A stretch of 40,931 bases of DNA from Clostridiales bacterium. Its GTDB lineage: Bacteria; Bacillota; Clostridia; Peptostreptococcales; Acidaminobacteraceae. Numbering within the stretch: the stretch's first letter is position 1; every line of letters begins with the position of its first letter. The translations under genes were made by a program, and so were the position numbers. The notes beneath the pieces are model-generated. The model was not told the origin of the DNA and did not search any database. It saw only the letters and a program-made list of their open reading frames with translations. The DNA is taken from contig JASUSA010000027.1 in assembly GCA_030446305.1 (NCBI GenBank), positions 1-40,931 on the forward strand, written 5' to 3'. Shown here piece by piece: positions 32,872-40,907 of the stretch.

Positions 32872-34364
32872 AATTTGAGAAGATGACAGTTGCACAGAAG
32901 CGTGCGCGAATTGACGCTTGTATCCGTTCCGGACGCGATCGGAAGTTAAAACAGTATCTATTGCAAGAGGATTTCACGTATAGTCTGCTTTCGAATACAG
33001 GCGATGAAAGACCTAGAATAATCAATGCACTTGTGGCGATGAGAGGTGCCGAAACGGCTGATTTTCTCATGCACTATTATGAGCATTACAGTGGTGCACG
33101 GCAAACGATTATTGAACATCTGATCCAAATGGATACACCAGCGACCATTGGTTTTGTCGTTTCATTGCTTATGGCGCAAAAAGTGCCTAAAAAAATGATT
33201 GCCGCCATTTATCAACAACTTACGCTGAGCGTCAATAAAGCATTGTGTACACCGTTAAGCCGATTTTTTATCGACGATGCACAAAGTCGCGCTGCATTGG
33301 CGATTTTGCTGGGCAATGGTCGTGAGAGAGTTATACGAGGCGATGAATGGGATTATCATCGTTATGCAAGAGAGGACGAACAGTCGTTTATTGAACACGT
33401 TTACACTGCATATGAGACTCAAAATAGAAACGATCAGCTATTGCTCATACAGGCACTTGGCACTATTCACAAAACAGCTGCGGTCGAATTGCTGGTGGCA
33501 CTGGCAGCAAAACACCCATCAGAAAACAGCTGTCATCGTTTGGCGATTATTAAGGCGCTGGGATTTTCGAAGTTGGATTTAGCACTTGATTATTTGGTGG
33601 CGACACTTGAAATCACTGAAAATTACGATTTGAAAGCAGCGGTTATTCAAGCGATTGGCATGTATGGCGATCGGTTGCCAGCGGCAAATCTTGAAGCGCA
33701 TTTGATCAGTCCACCTTGTGTCAGAAAGGCTATTAAAGAGGTTCTCTGCCACAGAGGCATGGGTGCTTATGAGGCGATTATCAGAGGTGATCAATTGGAT
33801 TTTGAAAGATTGCTTGCCTATAATGAAGCCTATTATGCACCGCTGATCACAAAGAGAAAGAAAGTATTGCGGCTTAAATTGGATTCGGCAAATAATGCTA
33901 TAGAGGAAGCGGGACTGCTTTTGGCGCTAGGCGACTCAATCGGGCGCAGTTATTTAATTGAAAGTCTGGGCAGCGATAATGGCAATATGAGAAGAGAAGC
34001 CGCTGAAATGCTCGACTCATTAGGTGAGCCCGTATACGCGACAATATTTAGAGGCGAGGCTGCAAAAGATTTTGAAAGGCTGGGGACACTTGATTTTGAT
34101 CAATACCAAGCTGATATCATGCACATTTTTGAAAAATGTTCCAGTAGACATCGAAAGCAAGTGGTCATGGCATTCCGTCAGTATAAACGCAAAAATACTG
34201 AAACAACCTTTGAACAATCGCTGTTTCCGGAGATAGAAGAAGCACAAGAAGCAAAAAGGATTAACGACCAGCCTGTGCACACGGATACGGGTTACACCAT
34301 TGAAGAATACAATTCTGGCTATAAAATTTACAATTATTCACCGCATACGGATTTTTACGAGTGA
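32868..34364 (+). CDS. HEAT-repeat-like helical scaffold protein
   Basis: A 498-residue cytoplasmic protein made of paired amphipathic helices. Repeats of HEAT/PBS-lyase type are clearest around residues 190-320: LLIQALGTIHKTAAVELLVA, LAIIKALGFSKLDLALDYLV, LKAAVIQAIGMYGDRLPAAN and later EAAEMLDSLGEP. The C terminus is a Tyr-rich tail (YNSGYKIYNYSPHTDFYE). Such solenoids bind proteins. ATG 32868 overlaps the stop of the AAA gene in an ATGA arrangement and follows AAGGAGG (32851-32857), so the two are translationally coupled. It is a likely adaptor or substrate-holding partner of the AAA unfoldase. Confidence 0.78.
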   Translation: MKFEKMTVAQKRARIDACIRSGRDRKLKQYLLQEDFTYSLLSNTGDERPRIINALVAMRGAETADFLMHYYEHYSGARQTIIEHLIQMDTPATIGFVVSLLMAQKVPKKMIAAIYQQLTLSVNKALCTPLSRFFIDDAQSRAALAILLGNGRERVIRGDEWDYHRYAREDEQSFIEHVYTAYETQNRNDQLLLIQALGTIHKTAAVELLVALAAKHPSENSCHRLAIIKALGFSKLDLALDYLVATLEITENYDLKAAVIQAIGMYGDRLPAANLEAHLISPPCVRKAIKEVLCHRGMGAYEAIIRGDQLDFERLLAYNEAYYAPLITKRKKVLRLKLDSANNAIEEAGLLLALGDSIGRSYLIESLGSDNGNMRREAAEMLDSLGEPVYATIFRGEAAKDFERLGTLDFDQYQADIMHIFEKCSSRHRKQVVMAFRQYKRKNTETTFEQSLFPEIEEAQEAKRINDQPVHTDTGYTIEEYNSGYKIYNYSPHTDFYE

Positions 34365-34407
34365 ATGCGGTAAAAAGATGCTTCATCAAAAGAGAGGTAT
34401 ACAGAAA

Positions 34408-35604
34408 ATGTGTGATACAATTTTTCAAAACCCGATCTATATGATTGTACCGTCAATGAATTGTCAGGCGTCCTGTCGCTACTGTTTCGGTCCGAATGTC
34501 GGCCAGACGATGACGCTTGAAGATGCTCATAAAACCATCCAATACATAAAATGGCTTTCAGAAACGACTGAACAGCAAACCATCCAAATTGCATTGCATG
34601 GCGGCGAACCGCTTTGTGCAGGCTATACAGTTATTAAAGCACTTATTGAGGGGCTTGCCACTGCTTTTTCAGGGAAAAATCTCAAGCTTTCAATCCAGAG
34701 CAACCTGTGGCTGCTTAATGATGCCTATTGTGAACTGTTTAAAGCGCATGGCGTAACGGTTGGCACCAGTTTAGACGGCCCAAAAGCGATATGTGATGTA
34801 CAGCGCGGTGAGGGGTATTTTGAACAGACGATGCACGGTATACAAAAGCTCAAGGAAGCAGGCATTAAACATGGCGTGATCGCTACGTTCACGAAGCAAT
34901 CATTATATGAATGGGAAACAGTGCGGTCATTTTTTCAAATGCATCAAATGCCATTTGATTGTCATGGTGCTGTTGCATCACCTGTTGACGCAAGGGAAAG
35001 CGCGTGGCATTTATCGCCGGAAGAATATGGTCAATTGTTCATTGGTATTATAGATGATTATCAAATAAAGGCAAACGAAATGAAGCTGCCCGTGATTGAT
35101 AGGCTATGCAGGGGGATTTATCAAGGTGAAAATGCACTTTGTACATTTCGGCATTGCTTTGGCATGTTCCTCATCATAGACCCTAGAGGAGATCTTTATC
35201 CATGTCAGCGTTTTATTGGCCATCCAACGGCGAAACTCGGCAATATTGTCGATGCGCCAAATGTAAAAACACTTGTAAGCAGTCGGGCTGGGGCACAATT
35301 TTTAGAAAGGCAGAAAGCGATTGATGAAAATTGCGATATATGTACGCATTTGACATACTGTCGAGGCGGATGTGCCTTTAATGCCATGACGAACGGTAAT
35401 TTCTTGGCAAGAGATTATCTATGTGAGGCTTATCGATCAATTTTTGACCATTTGCATGATATGATGACGTGTGAACTGGTTTCTGATGCCAATATAAACG
35501 CAATTTTGTCTGCAGGGCCGAGTTTAGAGGGGAATCCATTTTTCCGGGAAGGCACTTACTTAAAGAGTGCAAAGGGAAAGCATCCATGTATAAACAGCGG
35601 GTAA
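34408..35604 (+). CDS. Radical SAM protein with SPASM domain (anSME/peptide maturase type)
   Basis: A 398-residue iron-sulfur enzyme. The radical SAM cluster motif is CQASCRYC (Cys19, 23, 26), followed by LHGGEPL and the TSLDGPK segment of the barrel. The C-terminal SPASM region has CFGMFLIIDPRGDLYPCQRF, GNIVD, CDICTHLTYCRGGC and YLCEAY, giving enough cysteines for two auxiliary clusters. Relatives activate sulfatases by forming formylglycine or modify ribosomal peptides. No sulfatase is nearby. ATG 34408 follows AGAGAGG (34391-34397); upstream in-frame starts overlap the HEAT gene and lack a site. Candidate targets are the next protein (35762) or a short Cys-rich frame at 35613. Confidence 0.87.
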   Translation: MCDTIFQNPIYMIVPSMNCQASCRYCFGPNVGQTMTLEDAHKTIQYIKWLSETTEQQTIQIALHGGEPLCAGYTVIKALIEGLATAFSGKNLKLSIQSNLWLLNDAYCELFKAHGVTVGTSLDGPKAICDVQRGEGYFEQTMHGIQKLKEAGIKHGVIATFTKQSLYEWETVRSFFQMHQMPFDCHGAVASPVDARESAWHLSPEEYGQLFIGIIDDYQIKANEMKLPVIDRLCRGIYQGENALCTFRHCFGMFLIIDPRGDLYPCQRFIGHPTAKLGNIVDAPNVKTLVSSRAGAQFLERQKAIDENCDICTHLTYCRGGCAFNAMTNGNFLARDYLCEAYRSIFDHLHDMMTCELVSDANINAILSAGPSLEGNPFFREGTYLKSAKGKHPCINSG

Positions 35605-35761
35605 CCACAATCATGTGTAGATGTGATTGTTCAGCGCATCAATATGGGCATGCTGTGCAATAAATTTCGAAAGCAAACACGTCGTATAAGTGGGTATTAG
35701 ATGTGTATTAAATCAGTATATACGGCAAATAGAATAAGACGATATTTAAGGAGGTAAGGTT

Positions 35762-36511
35762 ATGCGGCTGTTCTTTAATCTGGAGGAAACAATGCGAAAG
35801 ACCGAACGCGTATTAATGAAGCACCCATATACGACAAATGCGGCGATTTTTTATGATACACCACATCAGGAACGTGTATTTTTACGCATTGAGATGCAAA
35901 ATGCCGTTCACTACCTCGGGACGAGTCGGTCTTGGAATTTACGTGTGAATATGATGTTGGAATACGCAAAACTCAGTTCAAAGCAAATCATTGCACAAGT
36001 TGACAGTTTTGTAAAAGAACGAATTGAAATGGCTCAGCGAGCAAACACCAATGTCAATGCCGGGTGGATTTACCATACGAGCCCCTATTTCACTGTAGGA
36101 ATTGTGCTGGGCAATACGGATGCTTCGGTTTTCTCGATTGAAAAGACAGAACATGGTTACCAGCGACAGTTGAATCTGGCAGTCAGCTATCGGTTGGGAT
36201 CTCTTAATGCCAATGCGGCGAGACTGATGGACATTATTCAGGAATCTGTTGATACAGGTTATATCAACCAGATTCCTGATAATAAATTCATCTGCAACAT
36301 CAAAGCATTAAAGGCCTGTGAAAAGACGACGCGATATAATGGGAAAACATATACCCTCTATGACTTTCGCGATTGCAGCTTTAATGATCGCAGCCTCTAT
36401 TCACAGGCATCGCGCATGTATTATCAGCCCAATACACCGGTTGAACTCATTCAGATGATTAACGAACGCGTCGACAGAGAAGTACACTATAAAATTGCAG
36501 ATCGGTATTGA
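35762..36511 (+). CDS. Unrecognised 249-residue cytoplasmic protein
   Basis: No signal peptide, membrane helix or known motif is seen. The sequence is mixed alpha/beta with conserved-looking segments NAAIFYDTPHQERVFLRIEM, GWIYHTSPYFTVGIVLGNTD and TPVELIQMINERVDREVHYK, and two cysteines at FICNIKALKACEK plus one at FRDCSF. ATG 35762 follows a perfect AAGGAGG (35748-35754), so the gene is well translated. It ends 24 bases from the convergent gene at 36535. It may be the substrate of the radical SAM enzyme 157 bases upstream or an accessory of the AAA cassette; neither is shown. Confidence 0.7.
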   Translation: MRLFFNLEETMRKTERVLMKHPYTTNAAIFYDTPHQERVFLRIEMQNAVHYLGTSRSWNLRVNMMLEYAKLSSKQIIAQVDSFVKERIEMAQRANTNVNAGWIYHTSPYFTVGIVLGNTDASVFSIEKTEHGYQRQLNLAVSYRLGSLNANAARLMDIIQESVDTGYINQIPDNKFICNIKALKACEKTTRYNGKTYTLYDFRDCSFNDRSLYSQASRMYYQPNTPVELIQMINERVDREVHYKIADRY

Positions 36512-36534
36512 TTAACGCGTTCGAATTGACATTG

Positions 36535-38091
36535 CTACTGTTCGGCAGTTTCATCCGTTTTCAGCAAGTAGATATACTGAGGCGAACGGTAGCCGACAGC
36601 AATATGCTGTACGTGTGCCTCAGTAGCTTCAACTGCTTCAGATCCATTCGGTACAATTGTGCTGGATTCAGAAGAATAGCTGAATGTGTAAAGACCGCTT
36701 TGAAGTGACAAGGCAAATGTACCGGAAGAATCTGTTATGACACTGCCCAGTGTCAGTCCGTTTTGACCGTATTGTATTGTCGTATTCGGCAGTGGCGCCA
36801 GCGATGCATCATAGAGGTGCCCTCTGACAGTAATAACAGGGAGAGAAACGGCCTGAGCATTTAACGCTTGAGCATTTGCAACGCTGTTTGCGTTATTTTG
36901 TGACTGAGGCGGTGCTGACTGACTGGATGCCGCTGGCGTGTTCGCCGAGGTTCCTTGAGTTGGAATAACACCTTCAATATAAGCCATGCCGGCATTGTCA
37001 GAGTAATAGCTGTAAAGCCAAGAAGTATTTTCAGCGTTTATAATCGTATAGGTACCCGGGGACAGCACCACATTCGGTTTGACGAACAGCACGGTATAAC
37101 CTTCGTCATCAAAGGACTCGCCAAGGACAGCGGTCCACGGGCCATAGATTTTACCGGCCTCATCTTTCAAACGGATAGTGCTGTTGGCGTTCGGCAGGGT
37201 GCCGAGCTGGTGCATGACCTCAAGATAATCGAGGATCAGTGTTTCTTGAACGGTGAATGAGGTGCCCTTGGCAGGCGCCGGTTTCATTTTATAAAAGTCT
37301 TCATTGTCAAAGATCATCTCTCGTCTGCCTTCAACAGCAGGGGAATTGATGAGGGCGGCATCATCAGTCGTGTCTTTCGGATAGCTGGACCAGTTTGCAC
37401 TCGCCGGTATTTCAGATAAGATGCCATTTAGATCATAAGCCGTTTGCTTGGGTTGTTCAAAATAGGTATTGCTGTTTTTGAGCGTTATGTAGTGAAGGAC
37501 TTCTTCGGCAGTGATGTTTGGGTTGCAAACGCCTTTGTTCATTTCAGTTTTGATCTCATAAGTGCCGGCATACTTTTCAGCGTAGATTTGTTTCATTTCT
37601 GCATCGTAAGCTGCGCGCTCTGTGAACATATTCTTGCTTTTATACATCGGTTCTACGGTAATGGGTTCGCTGACGGCAACGGGCATTAAATCATAAGCAT
37701 ATTGATCAAACAGTGCAATCACATACTGTTTTTGTTCAGTTGACTTAATGGTTTCAAAATAAGGTGTCGTTCCCAGATTGGCAGCCATAATTTTTGCCTT
37801 ATAGGCGGACTCCCAGCCGGCCTGATACCATTCGGCGTCCGGTGTGTATTCAAATAGGCCTATCCAGGCCTGATCGGTTGTCGGTGCATTTTCAACGGTA
37901 AACTCAATCATTTGCCACATTTTAACATCGTTTGCAGCGACAGTTACCTTGGGAATCACGGTAGCGGGAATTGCCGTTGGCACTGCAACTGTTTGTGCCG
38001 TCGGGACGGACTGGTTTACATCGGCAAAAGCCAAAGACATGGTTCCAGCTATAAAGCATAAGGCAAGTAATAGCATACGCATTTTTTTCAT
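36535..38091 (-). CDS. Secreted protein with C-terminal carboxypeptidase-regulatory-like (CarboxypepD_reg) domain
   Basis: A 518-residue exported protein. A classic signal peptide (MRMLLLALCFIAGTMSLAFA, cleavage near residue 24) is followed by a Thr/Val/Pro-rich stretch, then a beta-rich domain with DQAWIGLFEY (residues about 50-150). The middle (about 150-385) has FDNEDFYKMKPAPAKGTSFT and VLSPGTYTIIN. A Ser/Asn/Gln/Pro-rich linker (about 385-425) leads to a CarboxypepD_reg-like beta sandwich (about 430-500: GHLYDASLAPLPNTTIQYG, TDSSGTFALSLQSGLYTFSY). No sorting signal or lipobox is seen. ATG 38091 follows GAGAGAGGAAGG on the minus strand. The function is unknown; cell-surface or extracellular binding is likely. 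Confidence 0.8.
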   Translation of the reverse strand: MKKMRMLLLALCFIAGTMSLAFADVNQSVPTAQTVAVPTAIPATVIPKVTVAANDVKMWQMIEFTVENAPTTDQAWIGLFEYTPDAEWYQAGWESAYKAKIMAANLGTTPYFETIKSTEQKQYVIALFDQYAYDLMPVAVSEPITVEPMYKSKNMFTERAAYDAEMKQIYAEKYAGTYEIKTEMNKGVCNPNITAEEVLHYITLKNSNTYFEQPKQTAYDLNGILSEIPASANWSSYPKDTTDDAALINSPAVEGRREMIFDNEDFYKMKPAPAKGTSFTVQETLILDYLEVMHQLGTLPNANSTIRLKDEAGKIYGPWTAVLGESFDDEGYTVLFVKPNVVLSPGTYTIINAENTSWLYSYYSDNAGMAYIEGVIPTQGTSANTPAASSQSAPPQSQNNANSVANAQALNAQAVSLPVITVRGHLYDASLAPLPNTTIQYGQNGLTLGSVITDSSGTFALSLQSGLYTFSYSSESSTIVPNGSEAVEATEAHVQHIAVGYRSPQYIYLLKTDETAEQ

Positions 38092-38169
38092 ATTGCGTTT
38101 CCTTCCTCTCTCTAAGATGCCTTGTCGGACTAAAAATAAAACGCTTTATCGGACTAAAGACTCAATTTA

Positions 38170-38175
38170 ATTATA
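38170..38175 (-). promoter_or_regulatory. Possible -10 box of the secreted-protein gene
   Basis: TATAAT on the minus strand at 38175-38170 lies about 80 bases before the ATG at 38091. No good -35 is seen at the right distance. The 10-mer TCGGACTAAA is repeated in between, at 38125-38134 and 38149-38158. No gene is seen in 38092-38415. Confidence 0.4.
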
Positions 38176-38375
38176 CCATTTCTTCACCTGAGCAATCTAC
38201 GCTTATTTGCCAGATTGCTTTTCAGTGATTTGTCAGTTTGTTTTCAGCAGTCTTTGAAGCAGCACCCATCCGCGATTTATTAAAAAAATCTTCTATATTT
38301 GAAAGCCCTTTACTGAATTTTAATACATTTTTAATTAAAAAGCAGTTCCGATTTGTTAAGCTGTAATCAGATCAA

Positions 38376-38398
38376 AGACGGTTGGCGTAGAACCGTCT
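38376..38398 (+). promoter_or_regulatory. Hairpin just before the EFR1 ribosome binding site
   Basis: AGACGGTT (38376-38383), seven-base loop, AACCGTCT (38391-38398), a perfect 8-bp stem ending 5 bases before GGGGAGG (38404-38410). It may control translation or act as a weak attenuator. Confidence 0.55.
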
Positions 38399-38415
38399 AT
38401 TTCGGGGAGGCAGTG

Positions 38416-39219
38416 TTGCACACTTTATATTATTTTTCGGGAACCGGTAATTCTATGCATGTGGCCATAGAACTTGCAAAGCGAACCAATGGGAAGGCAA
38501 AGGCAATGCTCAGTGAACAGGATAAAAGCCTCAGCGGCGAAGTGGGATTGATTTTCCCCGTATATATGAATGGTTTGCCAAAGCCGGTAGAAGCCTTTAT
38601 CAAGCAGGCGGATTTTTCAAAAGTGACCTATTTGTATGCCGTGTCAACACATGGCGGTGTTCCGGGAAAACCGGAGCACTATTTAAAACACTTATTGGAA
38701 AAACATCATCAGATAGCGCTTGATGATTACCATGCTATTGAAATGATTAACAATACACCGAAAGGTGTGGCACCTAAATTTCTAATGCATTTGGACTGGG
38801 AAAAGGAAATTACAGCAGAGAAGCGTCATGAAATGCTGGCGCGCGAGCTGACGGCTATTGATGAAATTGCAGATGCCGTGAACCATCGCAGCATGGGTTT
38901 CAAGGAAGCGCTCGTCATGGGAACAAATAAGATTTCATGGACTGACAAGCTGATGTGGCACATCGAATCGTCGCCAAAACTGGTATTTGAGGTAGATGAT
39001 TCGTGTATAGGGTGTGGAATCTGTGAAGAAGTTTGCCTATCGAATCGCGTTAAGCGTTCCGATCGCCCAGAATGGGCAGATACGGCATGCTACTATTGCT
39101 ATGCCTGTTTCAATTTTTGTCCTCAGCAGGCGATCTACGTTAAACATTATGAGAAAAAAATGGGGCGTTATCATCATCCGAATATGACAAAGGAAGCAAT
39201 TGCCAGCCAGAAGTTATGA
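38416..39219 (+). CDS. EFR1-type flavodoxin-ferredoxin fusion protein
   Basis: A 267-residue redox protein. The N-terminal flavodoxin domain has the phosphate loop YYFSGTGNSM, FPVYMNGLPK and a glycine-rich AVSTHGGVPG. The C terminus carries two [4Fe-4S] motifs: CIGCGICEEVC and CYYCYACFNFCP. It should carry electrons between FMN and iron-sulfur centres; the family is common in strict anaerobes. TTG 38416 lies 5 bases after GGGGAGG (38404-38410); the adjacent GTG at 38413 is too close. A longer reading from 38353 runs through the hairpin. Its redox partner is not evident from neighbours. Confidence 0.88.
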   Translation: MHTLYYFSGTGNSMHVAIELAKRTNGKAKAMLSEQDKSLSGEVGLIFPVYMNGLPKPVEAFIKQADFSKVTYLYAVSTHGGVPGKPEHYLKHLLEKHHQIALDDYHAIEMINNTPKGVAPKFLMHLDWEKEITAEKRHEMLARELTAIDEIADAVNHRSMGFKEALVMGTNKISWTDKLMWHIESSPKLVFEVDDSCIGCGICEEVCLSNRVKRSDRPEWADTACYYCYACFNFCPQQAIYVKHYEKKMGRYHHPNMTKEAIASQKL

Positions 39220-39261
39220 GATAACGCATTGTTGATGAAGCGATGACTATTTAGAGATGGC

Positions 39262-39330
39262 ATATAGCCACAAATAGATAGCCATAAATAGATAACGATA
39301 ATAGATAACGATAATATATAACAATAGCAT
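39262..39330. repeat. AT-rich short tandem repeat tract
   Basis: The 13-mer AGATAACGATAAT occurs twice in tandem (39290-39302 and 39303-39315), preceded by two copies of AAATAGATA (39272-39280 and 39286-39294) and followed by related ATATAAC units. It lies between the EFR1 gene and the metY promoter. No coding frame is supported there. Confidence 0.8.
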
Positions 39331-39430
39331 ATAACACGAATGGTTGGGTGTATTTTTCAGCAATAAGGTGGTTTTGCATTATAAATAGATGATAATTCCC
39401 GAGAATATCGATAGGATTTCGATAAATCGT

Positions 39431-39458
39431 TTGAATGTTTCTAAAATCTTGTTACAAT
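39431..39458 (+). promoter_or_regulatory. Promoter of metY
   Basis: TTGAAT (39431-39436) and TACAAT (39453-39458) with a 16-base spacer. The start of transcription would be near 39465, leaving a leader of about 130 bases. Confidence 0.6.
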
Positions 39459-39484
39459 AAGTAATAATAATGAATGTCCAAAAG

Positions 39485-39559
39485 TGCCCAGTGATGTTTG
39501 CGGCGCGGGTGATTACCCGAACGCTTTGGAAACAGAGCTCGCTATTGTCAGGGTGCACG
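39485..39559 (+). ncRNA. Foldable 5' leader of metY, class unknown
   Basis: A nested structure can be drawn. The outer stem is GTGCCC (39485-39490) with GGG-TG-CAC (39552-39559, two bulged bases). Inside it TGTTT (39496-39500) pairs with AAACA (39531-39535), GCG (39501-39503) with CGC (39523-39525), and the tip hairpin is CGGGT-GATT-ACCCG (39507-39520). It does not match the SAM-I (S-box), SAM-II, SAM-III or T-box core sequences that I know. A sulfur or methionine-responsive element is inferred only from the gene that follows. Confidence 0.35.
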
Positions 39560-39597
39560 ATTTAGCATAATTTTGACGAGAATTCGGAGGAAAAAAC

Positions 39598-40875
39598 ATG
39601 AAAAGTAGAATCGAAACGAAATGTATCCACGAGGGGTGGAAGCCAGAAAAGGGCGCTGCCAGACAATTGCCGATTTACCAAAGCACGACTTTTAAATACG
39701 ATACCAGTGATGAAATGGGCAAGCTGTTTGATTTAGAGGCAGAAGGTTATTTTTATACCAGACTTCAAAATCCAACCAATGATGCTGTTGCGGCAAAGAT
39801 TTGTGCGCTTGAAGGTGGTGCGGCGGCAATGCTCACGTCATCGGGACAGGCTGCTAATTTTTACGCGCTCTTCAATATTTGTGAGGCAGGGGATCATTTT
39901 ATTGCTTCTTCTGCAATTTATGGCGGGACATTTAACCTCTTTGGTGTGACCATGAAGAAGATGGGCATTGAATGTACATTTGTCGATCAGGATTTACCGG
40001 AAGAAGAACTGGCAAAATACTTTAAACCAAACACAAAAGCTGTTTTCGGCGAGACGATTACCAATCCCACTGTTTCTGTCTTTGACTTTGAAAAATTTGC
40101 AAAACTGGCGCATTCACATGGTGTACCACTGATTGTGGACAACACTTTTGCGACGCCAATCAACTGCCGTCCCTTTGAATGGGGTGCCGATATCGTTACG
40201 CATTCGACGACAAAGTACATGGATGGCCATGGCGTTGGCGTAGGTGGCTGCATTGTTGACAGCGGCAATTTTGACTGGATGGCGCAGGCTGAAAAATTCC
40301 CGGGATTAACGACGCCGGATGATTCATACCATGGCATTATTTATGCAGAGCGATTTGGCAAAGGTGCGTATATTACCAAGGCAACGGCTCAACTCATGCG
40401 TGATTTTGGTGCGATCCAATCGCCGCAGAATGCATTTTACCTCAATGTCGGTCTGGAAACACTGCACCTTAGAATGAGACAGCACTGCGAAAATGCACTG
40501 GCAGTGGCCAAGTTCCTAGAGGGAAACGATGATGTCGCTTGGGTCAATTATCCGGACTTAGAAAGCAATCCTTACAATGCGCTGGCAAAGAAATATTTAC
40601 CGAAAGGTTCCTGTGGTGTGCTATCCTTTGGGATCAAAGGTGGCAGAGAGCGTTCCATTCAGTTTATGGATAAACTGAAACTGGCTTCTATCGTCACACA
40701 TGTCGCAGACAGCAAAACTTGTCTTTTGCACCCTGCGAGCCATACACACCGTCAACTTACAGATGAACAGTTGAGAGCTGCCGGTATTGCACCGGATTTG
40801 ATTCGGCTTTCTGTCGGGATTGAAAACGCCGAAGACATTATTGATGACCTGAAACAGGCGTTGGCACAAGTCTAA
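39598..40875 (+). CDS. metY: O-acetylhomoserine sulfhydrylase (MetY type)
   Basis: A 425-residue PLP enzyme of the Cys/Met metabolism family. It makes homocysteine from O-acetylhomoserine and sulfide (or methionine from methanethiol). The PLP Lys is in HSTTKYMDGHG (Lys206). TSSGQAANFYALFN, YGGTFNLF, ETITNPTVSVFD and VDNTFATPINCRP are family motifs, and SKTCLLHPASHTHRQL and RLSVGIENAEDIIDDL mark the C-terminal domain. The MetY-type length (about 425, longer than the 380-400 of cystathionine lyases) and the insert after YMDGHG support this over cystathionine gamma-synthase, though methionine gamma-lyase cannot be ruled out. ATG 39598 follows CGGAGG at 39585-39590. Confidence 0.92.
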   Translation: MKSRIETKCIHEGWKPEKGAARQLPIYQSTTFKYDTSDEMGKLFDLEAEGYFYTRLQNPTNDAVAAKICALEGGAAAMLTSSGQAANFYALFNICEAGDHFIASSAIYGGTFNLFGVTMKKMGIECTFVDQDLPEEELAKYFKPNTKAVFGETITNPTVSVFDFEKFAKLAHSHGVPLIVDNTFATPINCRPFEWGADIVTHSTTKYMDGHGVGVGGCIVDSGNFDWMAQAEKFPGLTTPDDSYHGIIYAERFGKGAYITKATAQLMRDFGAIQSPQNAFYLNVGLETLHLRMRQHCENALAVAKFLEGNDDVAWVNYPDLESNPYNALAKKYLPKGSCGVLSFGIKGGRERSIQFMDKLKLASIVTHVADSKTCLLHPASHTHRQLTDEQLRAAGIAPDLIRLSVGIENAEDIIDDLKQALAQV

Positions 40876-40888
40876 TTAAAAATAAAAG

Positions 40889-40907
40889 CGGCAGCGGGTA
40901 GCTGCCG
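40889..40907 (+). terminator. Hairpin after metY, weak terminator candidate
   Basis: CGGCAGC (40889-40895), loop GGGTA, GCTGCCG (40901-40907), a perfect 7-bp GC-rich stem. An A-rich stretch precedes it and no T run follows, so it would terminate better on the opposite strand. Confidence 0.5.

Noticed and set aside
39262-39330. CRISPR array
   Set aside because: Units are short, contiguous and AT-rich without spacers of uniform length, so this is a simple tandem repeat.
39465-39597. SAM (S-box) riboswitch or T-box before metY
   Set aside because: Neither the S-box core with its GAGGGA and GGCAACC elements nor the T-box AGGGTGG-ACCGCG element is present, so only an unclassified leader is reported.
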